Source: an uncultured Vampirovibrio sp. (GTDB lineage: Bacteria > Cyanobacteriota > Vampirovibrionia > Gastranaerophilales > Gastranaerophilaceae). Taken from it: a stretch of DNA of 39,182 nt. The stretch lies in NCBI GenBank assembly GCA_910577395.1, contig CAJTLG010000015.1, positions 1-39,182 of the forward strand, read 5' to 3'. The number at the start of each line of letters is the position of its first letter. Positions within the stretch are counted from its first letter, which is position 1. Below, one piece after another: positions 8,121-16,263 of the stretch. The translations under genes and the position numbers were made by a program. Under the pieces are notes generated by a model. That model worked only from the letters and a program-made list of their open reading frames with translations. It searched no databases and was not told where the DNA came from.

Positions 8121-8155
8121 AATTTTGTTTGGTAATTTTATTTAGGAGTTTTTAT

Positions 8156-8407
8156 ATGAGTCCCGAAACTTTAGCTAATTTAGAATTAGGCGGAACGGTT
8201 TTATTAATAGGCTTTTCAACTGTTTTTATTTTTCTTTGCATTTTGATTATTGCAATGAATATTATGGCCTCTGTTATTGCTTATTTAAACAAGGTTTTCC
8301 CTGTTGCAGTACCTGCAGCTGCTGCCCCGAAGGCACTTAAAGCAGGTGATGATGCAGAAATTGCAATTGCAATAGCATGTGCTACTTTAAAACAAAATCA
8401 CGGTTAA
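8156..8407 (+). CDS. OadG-like sodium-pump decarboxylase gamma subunit
   Basis: The start is placed at 8156 because AGGAG lies 8-9 bases upstream; an in-frame ATG at 8129 has no ribosome site. The resulting 83 residues have one N-terminal membrane helix (GGTVLLIGFSTVFIFLCILI), a short Ala/Pro linker and a small charged tail ending in DAEIAIAIACATLK, the pattern of OadG/MmdD subunits. Those tether the biotin-dependent carboxyltransferase to the membrane decarboxylase that pumps sodium. No alpha or beta subunit is in the window, so this copy is orphaned. An NhaC antiporter elsewhere in the window would fit sodium energetics. The stop overlaps the convergent TPR gene by four bases. Confidence 0.7.
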   Translation: MSPETLANLELGGTVLLIGFSTVFIFLCILIIAMNIMASVIAYLNKVFPVAVPAAAAPKALKAGDDAEIAIAIACATLKQNHG

Positions 8408-10023
8408 TTTTTTTCAAGAGTGTTTTTAATTTCATTTATGACCGAAGGCCAGTCGCCTTCGGTTTTTTGACGAAAAATTTCAATTGAATTATACCAAGGT
8501 GTGGTTTTTGTATCGTCAAACCAACGCCAATCCGCAGACCACGGCAGTATTAGGGTGGTTTTTTTACCCAGGGCACCTGCAAGGTGTGCAACGGAAGAAT
8601 CAATGGTTATCACTATATCCAGGCATTTTATGATTGCTGCTGTGTCTGAAAAATTTGAAATTTTATCTGACAAATCTGTTATGTTTTGCCCTGTAAACTC
8701 TTTGCTGTATTGATTTTCCGGCTGAAGGGAAAAACATCTTGTGCCTTTAACGTCTAAAATCGGCTTTAGAAGGCTAAAATTAACATTTCTGTTGTGCAAA
8801 GTCCTTTTATTACCGGCGTTTCCCCTGAAAAATATGCCGATATTCAGCTTGTCATGCGGGAAAAGCCTTTCCCATTTTTTTATATGTTCTGGTTCTGCCT
8901 TTAAATATCCGCTATTTTCAGGTATATGCTCAAAATCCTTGTTAAACAAGAGAGGCAGCTCTATCAGGGTGGTCGCATAATTATATTCAACCGTACTCCC
9001 CATTTCAATAATGTTGAAATTTGGAAAATTGTACTTATACAGACTATAGAGCGTTTTTGGCAGGATTAAAATCACCTTTTTAAAATTGGCGGTGTTAATT
9101 AAATTCAGATATCTTGAAAACATTATAATATCCCCAAATCCTTCTGTGGCGCATATGGCAAGGGTTGCGGTCTTGTTTTCTTCGCCGTTCCACCATATTT
9201 TAATGTTTTCAGCTTGTTTTGTCCTTAAAAAATCGGAATACATTTTATATCCCGCTTTAAAATCCTTTTGTGCAAGATACAGTGTGCTTTTTGTGTATTC
9301 AAATTTGCGATTTTCAGGCTCAAGCTGCTCTGCAAGATTAATCACCTCAATTGCCTCATCATACCTTCGCATGCGCTTCAAAAGGACAGATAAATTATAG
9401 GCGGCATCAATATTTGGTTTAAGCTCAAAAGCTTTTCTGTAGGCACATTCCGCTTTATCAAAGCGGGATGTAAATTCGTATACCAAGCCAAGATTATTCC
9501 ATGCTATAAAATCCCCGGGGCAAATTTTAATAAGTTTATTTAGGTATTTTTCCGCAATTTTAAATTTTCCTAAATCCTGCGCAAGTGCCGTTATTTCACG
9601 CAATAAGGGTATATTTTTTTTATCAAATTCCAAAATTTTTATTTGATATTTAAGTTTATCTAAAGGCAGGTTTAAATTTTCGGTGCACTTCGTTATTTTT
9701 TCGTATATCAGTCTGCTGTTTGCTTTTGGGGCTATTTTTTTAAAGTGCTGATAGGCGTTATTATAGTTTTTTAATTCAAAATAGCACAGTGCAAGGTCAC
9801 TTTCTATTGGCAGGCTTTTTTCCAATTTATAGGCGGTTTCAAGTGATTTTAAAGCCTTTTGGTAATTCCCGGCCTGCATATTCATACCGCCTAAAAGGTG
9901 GTGTGCTTTTGCTTCTGCGGGGTTTTTATTTAAAAATTTAAGGTAAAATTTTTCCGCATTTATAAAATCGCCTTTTTTGTGGCATTCAATTGCGGCTTGA
10001 ATTGTTTTTTTACAATCTTCCAT
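8404..10023 (-). CDS. TPR-repeat protein with C-terminal GT-B glycosyltransferase-like domain
   Basis: The 539-residue protein begins with several tetratricopeptide repeats (about residues 5-290; AEKFYLKFLNKNPAEAKAHH and DKAECAYRKAFELKPNIDAA are clear examples). A C-terminal domain (about 290-535) follows with ATEGFGDIIMFSRYL, IGIFFRGNAGNKR and DIVITIDSSVAHLAGALGKK, then PWSADWRWF. This arrangement resembles glycosyltransferase family 9/O-GlcNAc-transferase-like TPR proteins, in which the GT-B fold binds a nucleotide sugar. The acceptor is unknown; protein or envelope glycosylation are both possible. A TATAAT box ends six bases before the ATG and no Shine-Dalgarno is visible, so the mRNA is probably leaderless. 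Confidence 0.8.
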   Translation of the reverse strand: MEDCKKTIQAAIECHKKGDFINAEKFYLKFLNKNPAEAKAHHLLGGMNMQAGNYQKALKSLETAYKLEKSLPIESDLALCYFELKNYNNAYQHFKKIAPKANSRLIYEKITKCTENLNLPLDKLKYQIKILEFDKKNIPLLREITALAQDLGKFKIAEKYLNKLIKICPGDFIAWNNLGLVYEFTSRFDKAECAYRKAFELKPNIDAAYNLSVLLKRMRRYDEAIEVINLAEQLEPENRKFEYTKSTLYLAQKDFKAGYKMYSDFLRTKQAENIKIWWNGEENKTATLAICATEGFGDIIMFSRYLNLINTANFKKVILILPKTLYSLYKYNFPNFNIIEMGSTVEYNYATTLIELPLLFNKDFEHIPENSGYLKAEPEHIKKWERLFPHDKLNIGIFFRGNAGNKRTLHNRNVNFSLLKPILDVKGTRCFSLQPENQYSKEFTGQNITDLSDKISNFSDTAAIIKCLDIVITIDSSVAHLAGALGKKTTLILPWSADWRWFDDTKTTPWYNSIEIFRQKTEGDWPSVINEIKNTLEKN

Positions 10024-10029
10024 TTAATT

Positions 10030-10059
10030 ATTATAGTTGTTTTATAAAAAAGTTGCTAA
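10030..10059 (-). promoter_or_regulatory. Promoter of the TPR-glycosyltransferase gene (leaderless)
   Basis: Minus-strand TTAGCA (10059-10054), an 18-bp spacer and TATAAT (10035-10030), with six bases to the ATG. The -35 overlaps the stop codon of the upstream gene. Confidence 0.6.
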
Positions 10060-12080
10060 TCCGTTAATTTATCCAGTGCTTGATAATAGCCTTTCAGGAC
10101 ACCTTCTTTTTTGTTTTTGTTGTATTGTTCAAGTTCTTCTTTATTCATTTTTCTAAACGGCATACCGCTCAATAACCTTGAAACACTGTCGGTTAAAACT
10201 GTACATGCAGCAGTAACGGTAGCAACGCCAATTAAACTGCTCTGGTAAGAGATTTTAAATAAATCATTTAATCTCATACATACGCACTGCACAGATGTTC
10301 TGATTATTTTATTTATACCTCTTAATCTTGCATCTTTATTGGCTTTTTCAACATCGCCGGTTTGTTTTAATGTGCTGTTGTAATCATCTGTTGTTGAAAA
10401 ATAAATACTGCTAAATAATCCAAGCAGCGCCGTTAATTTGCCGATATCGCAGTTGTTAACGTTAGATTTTGTTTCGGCATTGAGAGCATTGCATTTATTA
10501 TTCATAATATGTTTTGCGTAATGTTGCTTAAATTCTTGTGTGCGTATATTGCCGTCAAATTTTGCAGCCTGCTTTTTAAAATCAAGTATGGTATTTACAA
10601 GGTTGTATTCATTGCTAAGCTTTGTCTTTTTCGTTTTTTCTATCAGGCCGATGCCTTCAAGTGCCGCACTAACAAGCTTGTATGGATAACCTGCTATTTC
10701 TTTAGCAATCCTTAACGGGGCAAGGGGGGTTAAAAGCAATTCTTTTTTGGACATTTGAATATTTGTTAACGGGATTTTAATAAACTTTTCATATTCCCCT
10801 ATATATTTTTTGCCGTTTATAAATTCAACATTATCTATTTTATTTTCAAAATATTGTAAAACATCGTCAAGTTCGCATCTTCTTAGCACACCCTTAAACT
10901 TGTTTATTTCTTTTTCATCAAGCCACAATTCCCCGATTGTTGCCTTTTTGAAGCTTTCTTTGATACTGCTAACCTTGTCTGCGACAGTTTTAACAGGTTT
11001 AATATTTAAAGCAGTTTCTTTTAATTTATCAACTCCGGGTATTTTTTTAGCATACCGCATTGCAAAGCCTGCCCCAATACTGGTTAAGCATGCAAGCACA
11101 ATATTTTTAAGGGAAAGCAGATGTTTCTTGTTTTCCTTTGGCGTTTCGGCGGGTTTAATCTCTTCAAGCTCAACAGGTTTATTGTTTTTAGCAGCATTCA
11201 TAAAGCCCGTCATAGTGATTGTTTTAACCGGTATTTTTTCAGGTGGTTTCATCCTTGTTAAAGGTCTTCCTGTAGAAAGGCGGGATGTTATACGAAACAG
11301 CGTGCTTAACACCGTGTTTAAAATTGGCGAACCATAGGTAGAATTATTTGTAAAGCTTGAAAATGCGCCAAGTAAGAAATATTGGGATAAAGCCTCCTGC
11401 CCGCTTTCCAGTAATTCCTGTGTCTTTTTGCTTTTGGCCTCTGCCTTTGCCTCTTCTTCAGTTTTACCGTTTTTAATTGATTTATTATAAAAATCATTTC
11501 CCATCATTGTGGCTGTGATTAAAGCCAAAACGCCTTTATTAATGGTTCTTTCATGTGTTGTATTATATTTTGCAGCATCCGGGGCAAGGTTTTTATCAAA
11601 CAGTTTATAAAATTCATCCGTTACATCATCGCAAATTCCTTTAAAGGGCTTGCTGCAGGTATTATTGCACAATATTTTTTCTATCTCTTCCGGGGTTTTA
11701 TCACCTGCAGCATTTTTTATAAAAATTTCACCATGTTTTAATAATCCCCTAAGGGCTCTTTCTGTTTGTTCTGTTTCGCATTGCTGTCTGTAATTAACAA
11801 GCATTTTACTATTATACAGGCTTTTAATATTGAATTTTTCAGCAATATTATTCAATATTTCTTTTGGCATTTTGATGAAAGGATACGTAAGTGTATCCAT
11901 AAAGGAATTTGCCTTTTTATATACAGCATTATTCCCCTGAACTTGCAAAAAATCCTGGGAAACTTTTTCTGAAAGGCTGTTATATATGCCGCCGATATGG
12001 CAATCGGCTATTTTTCTGATAGCCTTGATATTGGCGATATTACCTGTTTTTATATTAAAATTTTTAATGGCAAATGACAA
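10056..12080 (-). CDS. Large membrane-associated protein with internal duplication, unknown function
   Basis: I do not recognise the family. No ATG starts the frame. Two in-frame TTG codons lie near the 5' end (12089 and 12080); 12080 is chosen because AAGGG is nine bases upstream. Hydrophobic segments include NIVLACLTSIGAGFAMRYA and SSLIGVATVTAACTVLTDSV. Counting from 12089, residues about 186-280 and 551-648 look like diverged copies of one unit: each begins with a hydrophobic LAL/LTAL helix, has a charged DxxNK/EEEAK helix, then an aromatic/hydrophobic stretch, and ends in a SRLS-TGRPLTRM or SRLLSGMPFRKM signature. There is no signal peptide and no catalytic motif. It is the first gene of a minus-strand pair with the TPR glycosyltransferase. 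Confidence 0.7.
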   Translation of the reverse strand: MSFAIKNFNIKTGNIANIKAIRKIADCHIGGIYNSLSEKVSQDFLQVQGNNAVYKKANSFMDTLTYPFIKMPKEILNNIAEKFNIKSLYNSKMLVNYRQQCETEQTERALRGLLKHGEIFIKNAAGDKTPEEIEKILCNNTCSKPFKGICDDVTDEFYKLFDKNLAPDAAKYNTTHERTINKGVLALITATMMGNDFYNKSIKNGKTEEEAKAEAKSKKTQELLESGQEALSQYFLLGAFSSFTNNSTYGSPILNTVLSTLFRITSRLSTGRPLTRMKPPEKIPVKTITMTGFMNAAKNNKPVELEEIKPAETPKENKKHLLSLKNIVLACLTSIGAGFAMRYAKKIPGVDKLKETALNIKPVKTVADKVSSIKESFKKATIGELWLDEKEINKFKGVLRRCELDDVLQYFENKIDNVEFINGKKYIGEYEKFIKIPLTNIQMSKKELLLTPLAPLRIAKEIAGYPYKLVSAALEGIGLIEKTKKTKLSNEYNLVNTILDFKKQAAKFDGNIRTQEFKQHYAKHIMNNKCNALNAETKSNVNNCDIGKLTALLGLFSSIYFSTTDDYNSTLKQTGDVEKANKDARLRGINKIIRTSVQCVCMRLNDLFKISYQSSLIGVATVTAACTVLTDSVSRLLSGMPFRKMNKEELEQYNKNKKEGVLKGYYQALDKLTD

Positions 12081-12200
12081 ATTTTCCAACCCTTTTTGTA
12101 TGCGTTAATAGCCTGTTTTCTAAATTTACAAAACGGGTGAATAAAATATATTGCCAATTTTATAGGATTTTTAATACAATTTGAAATAAAAGTTAATAAA

Positions 12201-12749
12201 TTAATACAAACCGCGTTCAAGTATTATATCCCAATTGCTTTTTTCATATTCAGGTTCTTTTGGTGAGCTTTCATGTTTATAGTTCACTTCGGCGGCCCAT
12301 AAATCCTGATGCAGATTGCGGGCTAATTTGTTTGGTCTGCCTGGGGACATATTCTCATCTTTAATGGTGGTTAAGAAATAAGGCTCAGATTTTGTAAGCC
12401 CTGCCTCTATTGCGGCATCGTCCACTTCTATTGCAACATCGTGATAATTTTTGAAAACTTTATCAAATCTTTCTTTAAATTCGTGTTTATCTGTAACATC
12501 TTTGTTCATAACGGCATATACTATACCTTTACGTTTTTTAATTGTCACAAAAGGTGTAGCGTCAAGATATTCAAAAGCATCGCGCGTACAATTAAAATCA
12601 TCAGTTTCTGGATTTAACCATGTGCTTTTTGCCTCTTCCCTTATTTCGTCATTTTCGAAATTCCCGAAACTTACATTTTGCTTTAAATTTTGATTTTGGG
12701 GTCTTAAATTTTGACGGTTATACGCCATAGAAATCGGTGTAATTCTCAT
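12201..12749 (-). CDS. Lineage-specific protein with Asn/Gln-rich N-terminus ending in SFGN
   Basis: The 182-residue soluble protein starts MRITPISMAYNRQN and its polar, disordered-looking first 30 residues end in NVSFGN. Similar short N-termini open other unknown proteins of this genome type (compare NTAFRAN at 25405). The rest is a small alpha/beta domain (FVTIKKRKGIVYAVMNKD, FKNYHDVAIEVDD) of no recognised family. GAGG lies nine bases before the ATG. It lies 110 bp after tRNA-Lys on the same strand. No function is proposed. Confidence 0.65.
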   Translation of the reverse strand: MRITPISMAYNRQNLRPQNQNLKQNVSFGNFENDEIREEAKSTWLNPETDDFNCTRDAFEYLDATPFVTIKKRKGIVYAVMNKDVTDKHEFKERFDKVFKNYHDVAIEVDDAAIEAGLTKSEPYFLTTIKDENMSPGRPNKLARNLHQDLWAAEVNYKHESSPKEPEYEKSNWDIILERGLY

Positions 12750-12859
12750 CTTAAATATCCTCTGTGTTTATCCTAAACTGTATGCCATTTTGGGTGGGAT
12801 TATATAAAACATGGAAAAAAAATAATTTGCCAATAAATTTTAATTTAAAATAAAAAATT

Positions 12860-12932
12860 TGCGCTAGCCGCGATTCGAACGCGGGACCTATCCCTTAAAA
12901 GGGGAGTGCTCTACCTGCTGAGCTACTAGCGC
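12860..12932 (-). tRNA. tRNA-Lys (anticodon TTT)
   Basis: On the minus strand the acceptor arms are GCGCTAG and CTAGCGC, the D-arm is AGCTCAGCAGGTAGAGC, the anticodon loop CTTTTAA holds TTT, and the T-arm is CGCGTTCGAATCGCG. CCA is not encoded. It is a substrate class for the MnmA in this window. The anticodon stem has one mismatch at its outermost pair. The flanks (12750-12859 and 12933-13095) hold no further gene that I can see. Confidence 0.93.
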
Positions 12933-13095
12933 AAAAATATTTAATTATCAGTTTGTCTATCGTTTCGAGCCTTAAAATCAGCCTTCAACATTAATTACAA
13001 TAGCAAGAACAAATTTTCCAGTCAACTGTATTTTTAAAAAATTATTCTATACGGCAATATATTTTCAAAAAGTCCTATGTTACCGTGTTTTTGAT

Positions 13096-13545
13096 ATGTT
13101 TAGAATTTCTGTTATTGTTTTATTATTATTTATTTCGCAAAGTGTCATGGCAAATTCATTATGCTCTATGGATTGTTCGTTTAATGATTTTTTCAGGTGC
13201 AATTATGAAAAACTTAGTGCAAAATTATCTCCCCAATGCGAAAGGCGGAAAATCTTTGACATATTATTTGAAGTGTATTCTATAAAATTTAAGACTATAG
13301 ATTATGAATATAAGTGCTGTTGCAGTGCATTAAATGAGGAGGCTGAAAATTCTTCCTGCAGGCGTGAAAAGATAAAGTATATCAAAAATTTAACACAGCT
13401 TGCTATGGAAGAATATGACAGCTTTTTGGATGATTTGAATTTTGAACTTTGCGATGAAGAAAATTCAGAACACAAAATAATACGCCGTAACAAGAAAAAA
13501 TACAGAAATGAACTTAAAAAGCTTATTTCGAAAAATTGCAGATAA
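13096..13545 (+). CDS. Secreted cysteine-rich protein, unknown function
   Basis: The 149 residues open with a signal peptide (FRISVIVLLLFISQSVMA, predicted cut before NSLC). The mature part has ten Cys, including a CMDC pair near the start and a CCC triplet, and is otherwise highly charged with Lys/Glu helices. An even number of Cys in an exported protein suggests disulfides. I do not recognise a family. The start is uncertain because no Shine-Dalgarno or close -10 is visible; an ORF in another frame (13085-13285) overlaps but lacks a signal peptide. The last 23 bases overlap the 3' end of convergent valS. Confidence 0.6.
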   Translation: MFRISVIVLLLFISQSVMANSLCSMDCSFNDFFRCNYEKLSAKLSPQCERRKIFDILFEVYSIKFKTIDYEYKCCCSALNEEAENSSCRREKIKYIKNLTQLAMEEYDSFLDDLNFELCDEENSEHKIIRRNKKKYRNELKKLISKNCR

Positions 13546-16147
13546 GTTCGCTGATTTTTTCTTTTTCCGATTTTATTTCTTCAATCCTTGCTTTTGTTGA
13601 ATTTACAACATCCGCAGGGGCAGAAGATACAAATTTTGGATTATTAATTCTACCTTCCAGGGATTTTAATTCATTATCAAGTTTTTCAAGTTTTTTATTT
13701 TGACGCGCTATTTCTTCGTCAATATTTATTATGCCCTTTAGTGGAACGATGATTTTTGTATCATTTACTACAATGCTTGCAGAATGCTTGTCTGAAGGCA
13801 TTGTATCCAAAAATTCAATGTTATCAACTTTTGCAAAGCGTTTTAAATATTCTGTAACTGTGCCGAATAATTTTTTACCGTCAACAATCTGGATATTAAT
13901 TTTGGCGCCAGGTATAACATTAAATTCACTTCTTATATTTCTGATACCCCTGGTTGCCTCAAACAAAGCCTCCATTTGTTCTTTAGCCTCAGGGAAAGAG
14001 AATTTTTCATTGTATTTGGGGAATTCAGACAGCATTATGGCCTTAGTGTCTTTATTTTGCGGAATAAGCTGCCAGATTTTTTCTGTTATATGCGGCATGA
14101 CAGGGTGCAATAGCCTTAATGTCATATCGAGCACATAAACCATAACGGCCTCATTTTTTTCTACCTTTGAAAGCTCTACATACCAATCGCAGTATGAATT
14201 CCAGAAAAATTCATACAAAATTGAGGCAACTTCACCTATTCTGTAGTTTTCAATATTTTCATTTACAAGTTTTGCCGTATTATTAAGTTCATTCAAAATC
14301 CATTTATCTGTAGCGGAAAGGTTTGCAAAATCAGGTTTTAAATCATCACCGGTTTTTGTTAAATTCATAAGAACAAAACGGGAGGCGTTCCAGATTTTGT
14401 TTGCAAAGTTTCTGCCGTATTCAAATCTCTCGTCGGAAAGCTTGATATCCTGACCGCCGTATGTGCAAAGGCTTGCAAGGGTAAACCTTAATGCATCACA
14501 GCCGTATTTTTCAATAATTTCAACAGGGTCTATAGTATTGCCTTTTGATTTTGACATTTTCTGCCCGTCTTCATCCCTAATCAGGCCATGGATATATACG
14601 GTTGAAAATGGCGGCTTGCCTGTGAATTCAAGCCCCATGGTAATCATCCTTGCAACCCAGAAGAATATAATATCAAAGCCTGTTACAAGAACGGATGTAG
14701 GGTAGAATTTTTTATAATCGGCACTATCGACATCAGGCCAGCCCATTGTAGAAAACGGCCACAAGCCCGAAGAAAACCAAGTGTCAAGCACATCGGTATC
14801 CTGTGTATAATTTGCAGGGTCGGGATTTTCGGTTGCAACCACCATTTCGCCTGTCTGATTATGATAATATGCAGGAATTTGGTGACCCCACCATAATTGG
14901 CGAGAAATACACCAATCGCGGATATTTTCCATCCACATTAAATAATTCTTTTCCCACCTTTTTGGAACAAACTGTATACTGCCATTTTTAACAGCCTCTA
15001 TTGCAGGTTTTGCAAGCGGTTCCATTTTAACAAACCATTGTTCTGATAAAAGCGGTTCAATAGTTGTATTACATCTTTGACACTTGCCTACATTGTGTTC
15101 ATGTGGGGTAATTTTAACAAGTGCCTGCTGTAGTTTTAATAATTCAACAGTTCTTTCGCGTGCTTCGTATCTGTCTTTGCCGTGTAGCTCCTGTGGTACT
15201 TCAGCTCGTGCAATCATTTTACCCTGCTCATCTATAACTTTGATGAACGGAAGTTTATGGCGTTTACCTACTTCAAAATCGTTAGGGTCATGTGCCGGGG
15301 TAATCTTTAATGCGCCTGTGCCAAAGGATTTATCAACATATTCATCCGCAACAATAGGAATTTCCCTCCCTGTAAGGGGAATAATGCATTTTTTGCCTAT
15401 TAAATCTTTATACTTGAAGTCATTGGGGTTAACAGCAATAGCAACATCGCCAAACATTGTTTCAGGACGTGTGGTTGCAATTACTATTGCGCCCATTTCA
15501 TCCTTTAGAGGGTATGATATTTCCCATAAATTTCCGTCTTCTGTTTGGTATTCCGTTTCAATGTCTGATATTGCGCTTTGGCATCTGGGGCACCAGTTTA
15601 CAATATAGCTTCCTTTATAAATAAGCCCTTTATTGTACAGGTCAACAAAAACCTTTTTAACGGCCTCGGAACAACCTTCATCAAGGGTAAATCTTTTCCT
15701 TGAAAGGTCAAAGCTTGCACCTAATATTTTGCATTGTTCAAGAATTTTATCCTTGTGTTCGTTTGCCCAATCCCAGGTGATTTCAAGAAACTTATCTCTG
15801 CCAAGTTCGTGGCGGTTTTTACCTTCTTTTGCAAGCTGCTTTTCAACAACATTTTGTGTGGCAATGCCTGCATGGTCGCATCCGGGCATCCAGAGAACCT
15901 CTTTTTGCAGCATTCTGTTGTATCTGATTAAAATATCCTGCAATGTTTCATCAAGAGCATGGCCCATATGAAGTATGCCTGTAACATTTGGCGGAGGTAT
16001 CACAATAGAATAAGGTTCTTTTTTTGAAGAATTATCCGCTTTAAAAAAAGAATTATTTTCCCAAAATTTATAGATTTCATTTTCGTTTTTTCTTGCTTCA
16101 TAAGTTGTGGCAAGATTTTGCAGGTCTTGAATATCAAAATTTGTCAT
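13523..16147 (-). CDS. valS: Valine--tRNA ligase
   Basis: The 874-residue length fits bacterial ValRS. The class I signatures are PPPNVTGILHMGHAL (HIGH-type motif HMGH) near the N-terminus and EDGQKMSKSKGNTIDP (KMSKS). The CP1 editing domain includes ATTRPETMFGDVA. The C-terminus ends in the tRNA-binding coiled coil (EEIARQNKKLEKLDNELKSL). It charges tRNA-Val in the cytosol. AAGGG precedes the ATG at good spacing. No T-box leader is evident; a short inverted repeat at 16163-16183 lies just upstream. Confidence 0.98.
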   Translation of the reverse strand: MTNFDIQDLQNLATTYEARKNENEIYKFWENNSFFKADNSSKKEPYSIVIPPPNVTGILHMGHALDETLQDILIRYNRMLQKEVLWMPGCDHAGIATQNVVEKQLAKEGKNRHELGRDKFLEITWDWANEHKDKILEQCKILGASFDLSRKRFTLDEGCSEAVKKVFVDLYNKGLIYKGSYIVNWCPRCQSAISDIETEYQTEDGNLWEISYPLKDEMGAIVIATTRPETMFGDVAIAVNPNDFKYKDLIGKKCIIPLTGREIPIVADEYVDKSFGTGALKITPAHDPNDFEVGKRHKLPFIKVIDEQGKMIARAEVPQELHGKDRYEARERTVELLKLQQALVKITPHEHNVGKCQRCNTTIEPLLSEQWFVKMEPLAKPAIEAVKNGSIQFVPKRWEKNYLMWMENIRDWCISRQLWWGHQIPAYYHNQTGEMVVATENPDPANYTQDTDVLDTWFSSGLWPFSTMGWPDVDSADYKKFYPTSVLVTGFDIIFFWVARMITMGLEFTGKPPFSTVYIHGLIRDEDGQKMSKSKGNTIDPVEIIEKYGCDALRFTLASLCTYGGQDIKLSDERFEYGRNFANKIWNASRFVLMNLTKTGDDLKPDFANLSATDKWILNELNNTAKLVNENIENYRIGEVASILYEFFWNSYCDWYVELSKVEKNEAVMVYVLDMTLRLLHPVMPHITEKIWQLIPQNKDTKAIMLSEFPKYNEKFSFPEAKEQMEALFEATRGIRNIRSEFNVIPGAKINIQIVDGKKLFGTVTEYLKRFAKVDNIEFLDTMPSDKHSASIVVNDTKIIVPLKGIINIDEEIARQNKKLEKLDNELKSLEGRINNPKFVSSAPADVVNSTKARIEEIKSEKEKISELICNFSK

Positions 16148-16162
16148 TTTTATCCCTTATGT

Positions 16163-16183
16163 TCTTATGATACATACATAAGA
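16163..16183. promoter_or_regulatory. Short inverted repeat upstream of valS
   Basis: A perfect 7-bp inverted repeat TCTTATG/CATAAGA with a 7-base spacer in the 116-bp gap between divergent valS and the TolC-like gene. It could be an operator or a small leader hairpin. Confidence 0.35.
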
Positions 16184-16263
16184 TAACATAAAAGTATTAG
16201 CCGATAAAGTATCCGCCGGGGGGCGTATTATTTTTTAATCAAAATTTTATTACCCTCTTTATT

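Noticed and set aside
13085..13285. 66-residue ORF overlapping the Cys-rich protein
   Set aside because: The 13096 frame is longer, has a signal peptide and patterned Cys; this frame has neither.
16196..16245. GC-rich CGCC/GGCG hairpin followed by Ts upstream of the TolC-like gene
   Set aside because: The stem is only about four base pairs with shifted alternatives and no upstream gene on that strand to terminate.
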